NCBI RefSeq assembly: GCF_001523745.2
Contig: NZ_CP013387.1
Span: forward strand, 1-64,000
Direction: 5' to 3'
Length of the DNA: 64,000 nucleotides
Origin: Burkholderia mayonis
GTDB lineage: Bacteria; Pseudomonadota; Gammaproteobacteria; Burkholderiales; Burkholderiaceae
Of the stretch, positions 62,959 to 64,000 are shown one piece after another. The notes under the pieces were generated by a model. The model was not told the origin of the DNA and made no database searches. It worked only from the letters and a program-made list of their open reading frames with translations. Both the position numbers and the translations under genes were made by a program. Each line of letters begins with the position of its first letter. The first letter of the stretch is position 1.

Positions 62959-64000
62959 ATGGCGCGTCCGACTTCGCGTGTCGCTTCGAGATTTTCGTCC
63001 TGACCGGGCTGCACGCGGGAGCGCGGCTTGTGCTCGACGGGCGCCGCCATACGGTGATCGGCCGTGATCTGGCATGCGACCTCACGCTGCGCGACACGAG
63101 TGTGGCGGACCGCCATTTGATGCTGGTCGAGCGCGACGGAAAGATTCGGGCGATGGGCCTCGATGGTGCGATCGAGGTGAACGGTCTGCCGGTGCCGGAC
63201 GGCAAGGAACGTCTATTGCGCCGTGGGGAGCGGGTCAAGCTCGGCGACGTGTCGCTCGGCCTGGGCGAACCGGGAGCCGCGTGGGACGGAGCGCAAGCGG
63301 ACGAGCCGAAGCTTGCGCGATCCCGGCTGTCGCGTTGGCGCGATCGAATCATGCATTGGATCGCGCAAGACGAAAAGCGTCGGCGCGCCGCGGCCGGATC
63401 GATCATCGTCCTGGCGGCGCTGTGTGCGTGTCTGCCGTTGATGGTCGTGCTGGCGCAATGGAAAAAGCGCAATGAGGTCGTCATGCCCGATACGGTGCAG
63501 ATGGCGCAGCAGATCGGGCGGCGCCTGGCCAGCATGGACATGCGCGGACTTCAGGTTTTCGCCGATCCGACCAGGCACGTCGTCGTCATCGAAGGATATC
63601 TGCCTCGAGATGAAGACGTTCGACGCGCGGAAAAGGTCGCGATTTCGATGAAGGTGCGACCGACGCTACGTTTGCATTCGAACGAGCGAATCGAGCGACA
63701 GGCCCGGGATTATGTTCAGCGCAGCGTGCCGGAGGCGGTGGTGGAGGCGGGCGGGATGGGAGAGGTGCGCGTCGCGTCGCCTGCGGCGTTGCAGCCGCGC
63801 TTTCAGGCCTGGCTGCGCGACCAGATGTTGCGCGACATCACCGGTCTACGCGCGGTTACGTTTAGCGGTCCGGACTACAACCGGACCCAGGAGTTGCCGC
63901 CTCAGCCATTTTCGATTCTGTCGATCGGCACGACGCGCTTTTTGCTTGCGAAGGACGGCGAGCGACTGTTTCCCGGGGCGGAATTGCCGAAAGGTCTGGT
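62955..64000 (+). CDS. sctD: Type III secretion inner-membrane ring protein (SctD), partial
   Basis: About 348 residues are visible before the window ends. An FHA-like N-terminal domain (about 10-105; ARLVLDGRRHTVIGRDLACD) is followed by a single membrane span (about 146-168) and periplasmic ring-building domains (MQLASMDMRG-type region LASMDMRGLQVFADP, then VVVIEGYLPRDEDVRRAEKV). The start is TTG at 62955, overlapping the sctC stop by 3 bases and preceded by GAGGAG; an ATG 4 bases later is out of frame and soon stops. More secretion genes are expected to the right. Confidence 0.85.
   Translation, partial: MNGASDFACRFEIFVLTGLHAGARLVLDGRRHTVIGRDLACDLTLRDTSVADRHLMLVERDGKIRAMGLDGAIEVNGLPVPDGKERLLRRGERVKLGDVSLGLGEPGAAWDGAQADEPKLARSRLSRWRDRIMHWIAQDEKRRRAAAGSIIVLAALCACLPLMVVLAQWKKRNEVVMPDTVQMAQQIGRRLASMDMRGLQVFADPTRHVVVIEGYLPRDEDVRRAEKVAISMKVRPTLRLHSNERIERQARDYVQRSVPEAVVEAGGMGEVRVASPAALQPRFQAWLRDQMLRDITGLRAVTFSGPDYNRTQELPPQPFSILSIGTTRFLLAKDGERLFPGAELPKGL

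Overview
The window is GC-rich, gene-dense DNA that reads as Burkholderia, probably the pseudomallei group. It looks like the replication-origin end of the second chromosome (chromid): an iteron-type initiator gene (rep, minus strand, 1-1377) faces about 2.9 kb of non-coding repeats, followed by a KfrA-like gene. parAB is not present and would be expected just left of base 1. The species assignment is inference from gene content and style.

Origin (1-7.2 kb). The non-coding region has two zones. Zone 1 (about 2131-2935) holds at least eight 30/31-bp elements of the form CGTGAG-N18/19-CTCACC. Zone 2 (3035-3967) holds about 18 direct 16-bp iterons with consensus CCCGAAAAANCTCACC; the last five sit exactly 22 bp apart. 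Iteron copies also lie upstream of rep. Single or paired copies, all in the opposite orientation, recur at 5.58, 19.4, 25.5 and 34.0 kb. To the right are kfrA with a 12-bp inverted-repeat operator, a tyrosine-recombinase-like gene lacking catalytic residues, and a small gene behind a LexA-like box.

Mobile elements (7.2-10.0 kb). A group IIC intron (about 7247-9160) sits exactly at the edge of the LexA-like palindrome, and an 813-bp IS5-family element (9191-10003) follows 30 bp later.

Metabolic region (10-37.5 kb). XRE regulator with kbl-tdh (threonine to glycine and acetyl-CoA); an orphan frameshifted kdpA; GNAT plus membrane protein; yceI divergent from tetR and a DUF1348 gene; an aspartoacylase-family gene; a tartrate/D-malate dehydrogenase-gabD pair divergent from a LysR gene; ICMT-like and GST genes; a phzF remnant; Lrp and a class-III aminotransferase; ghrA plus GNAT; acetoacetate decarboxylase, 3-hydroxybutyrate dehydrogenase and a patatin; a PAP2 phosphatase; and a YqjI/YqjH-like pair. 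Two short tandem repeats (12/13 bp at 28.0 kb, 7 bp at 30.1 kb) look like VNTRs.

Iron region (37.5-49.5 kb). A broken NIS siderophore synthetase, an IS5 fragment and a fur-like fragment precede an intact uptake system: FecI-type sigma factor, FecR, TonB receptor, MATE exporter, two FecCD permeases, ATPase and binding protein, the last five translationally coupled. The strain appears to keep uptake but to have lost this biosynthesis gene.

Efflux and secretion (49.5-64 kb). A tripartite RND system (outer-membrane factor, fusion protein, pump) on the minus strand is followed by a large modular protein (about 1707 aa) with a recent 542-bp in-frame internal duplication. It lies directly upstream of type III secretion genes sctC and sctD (cut by the window end), so it is a candidate secreted effector.
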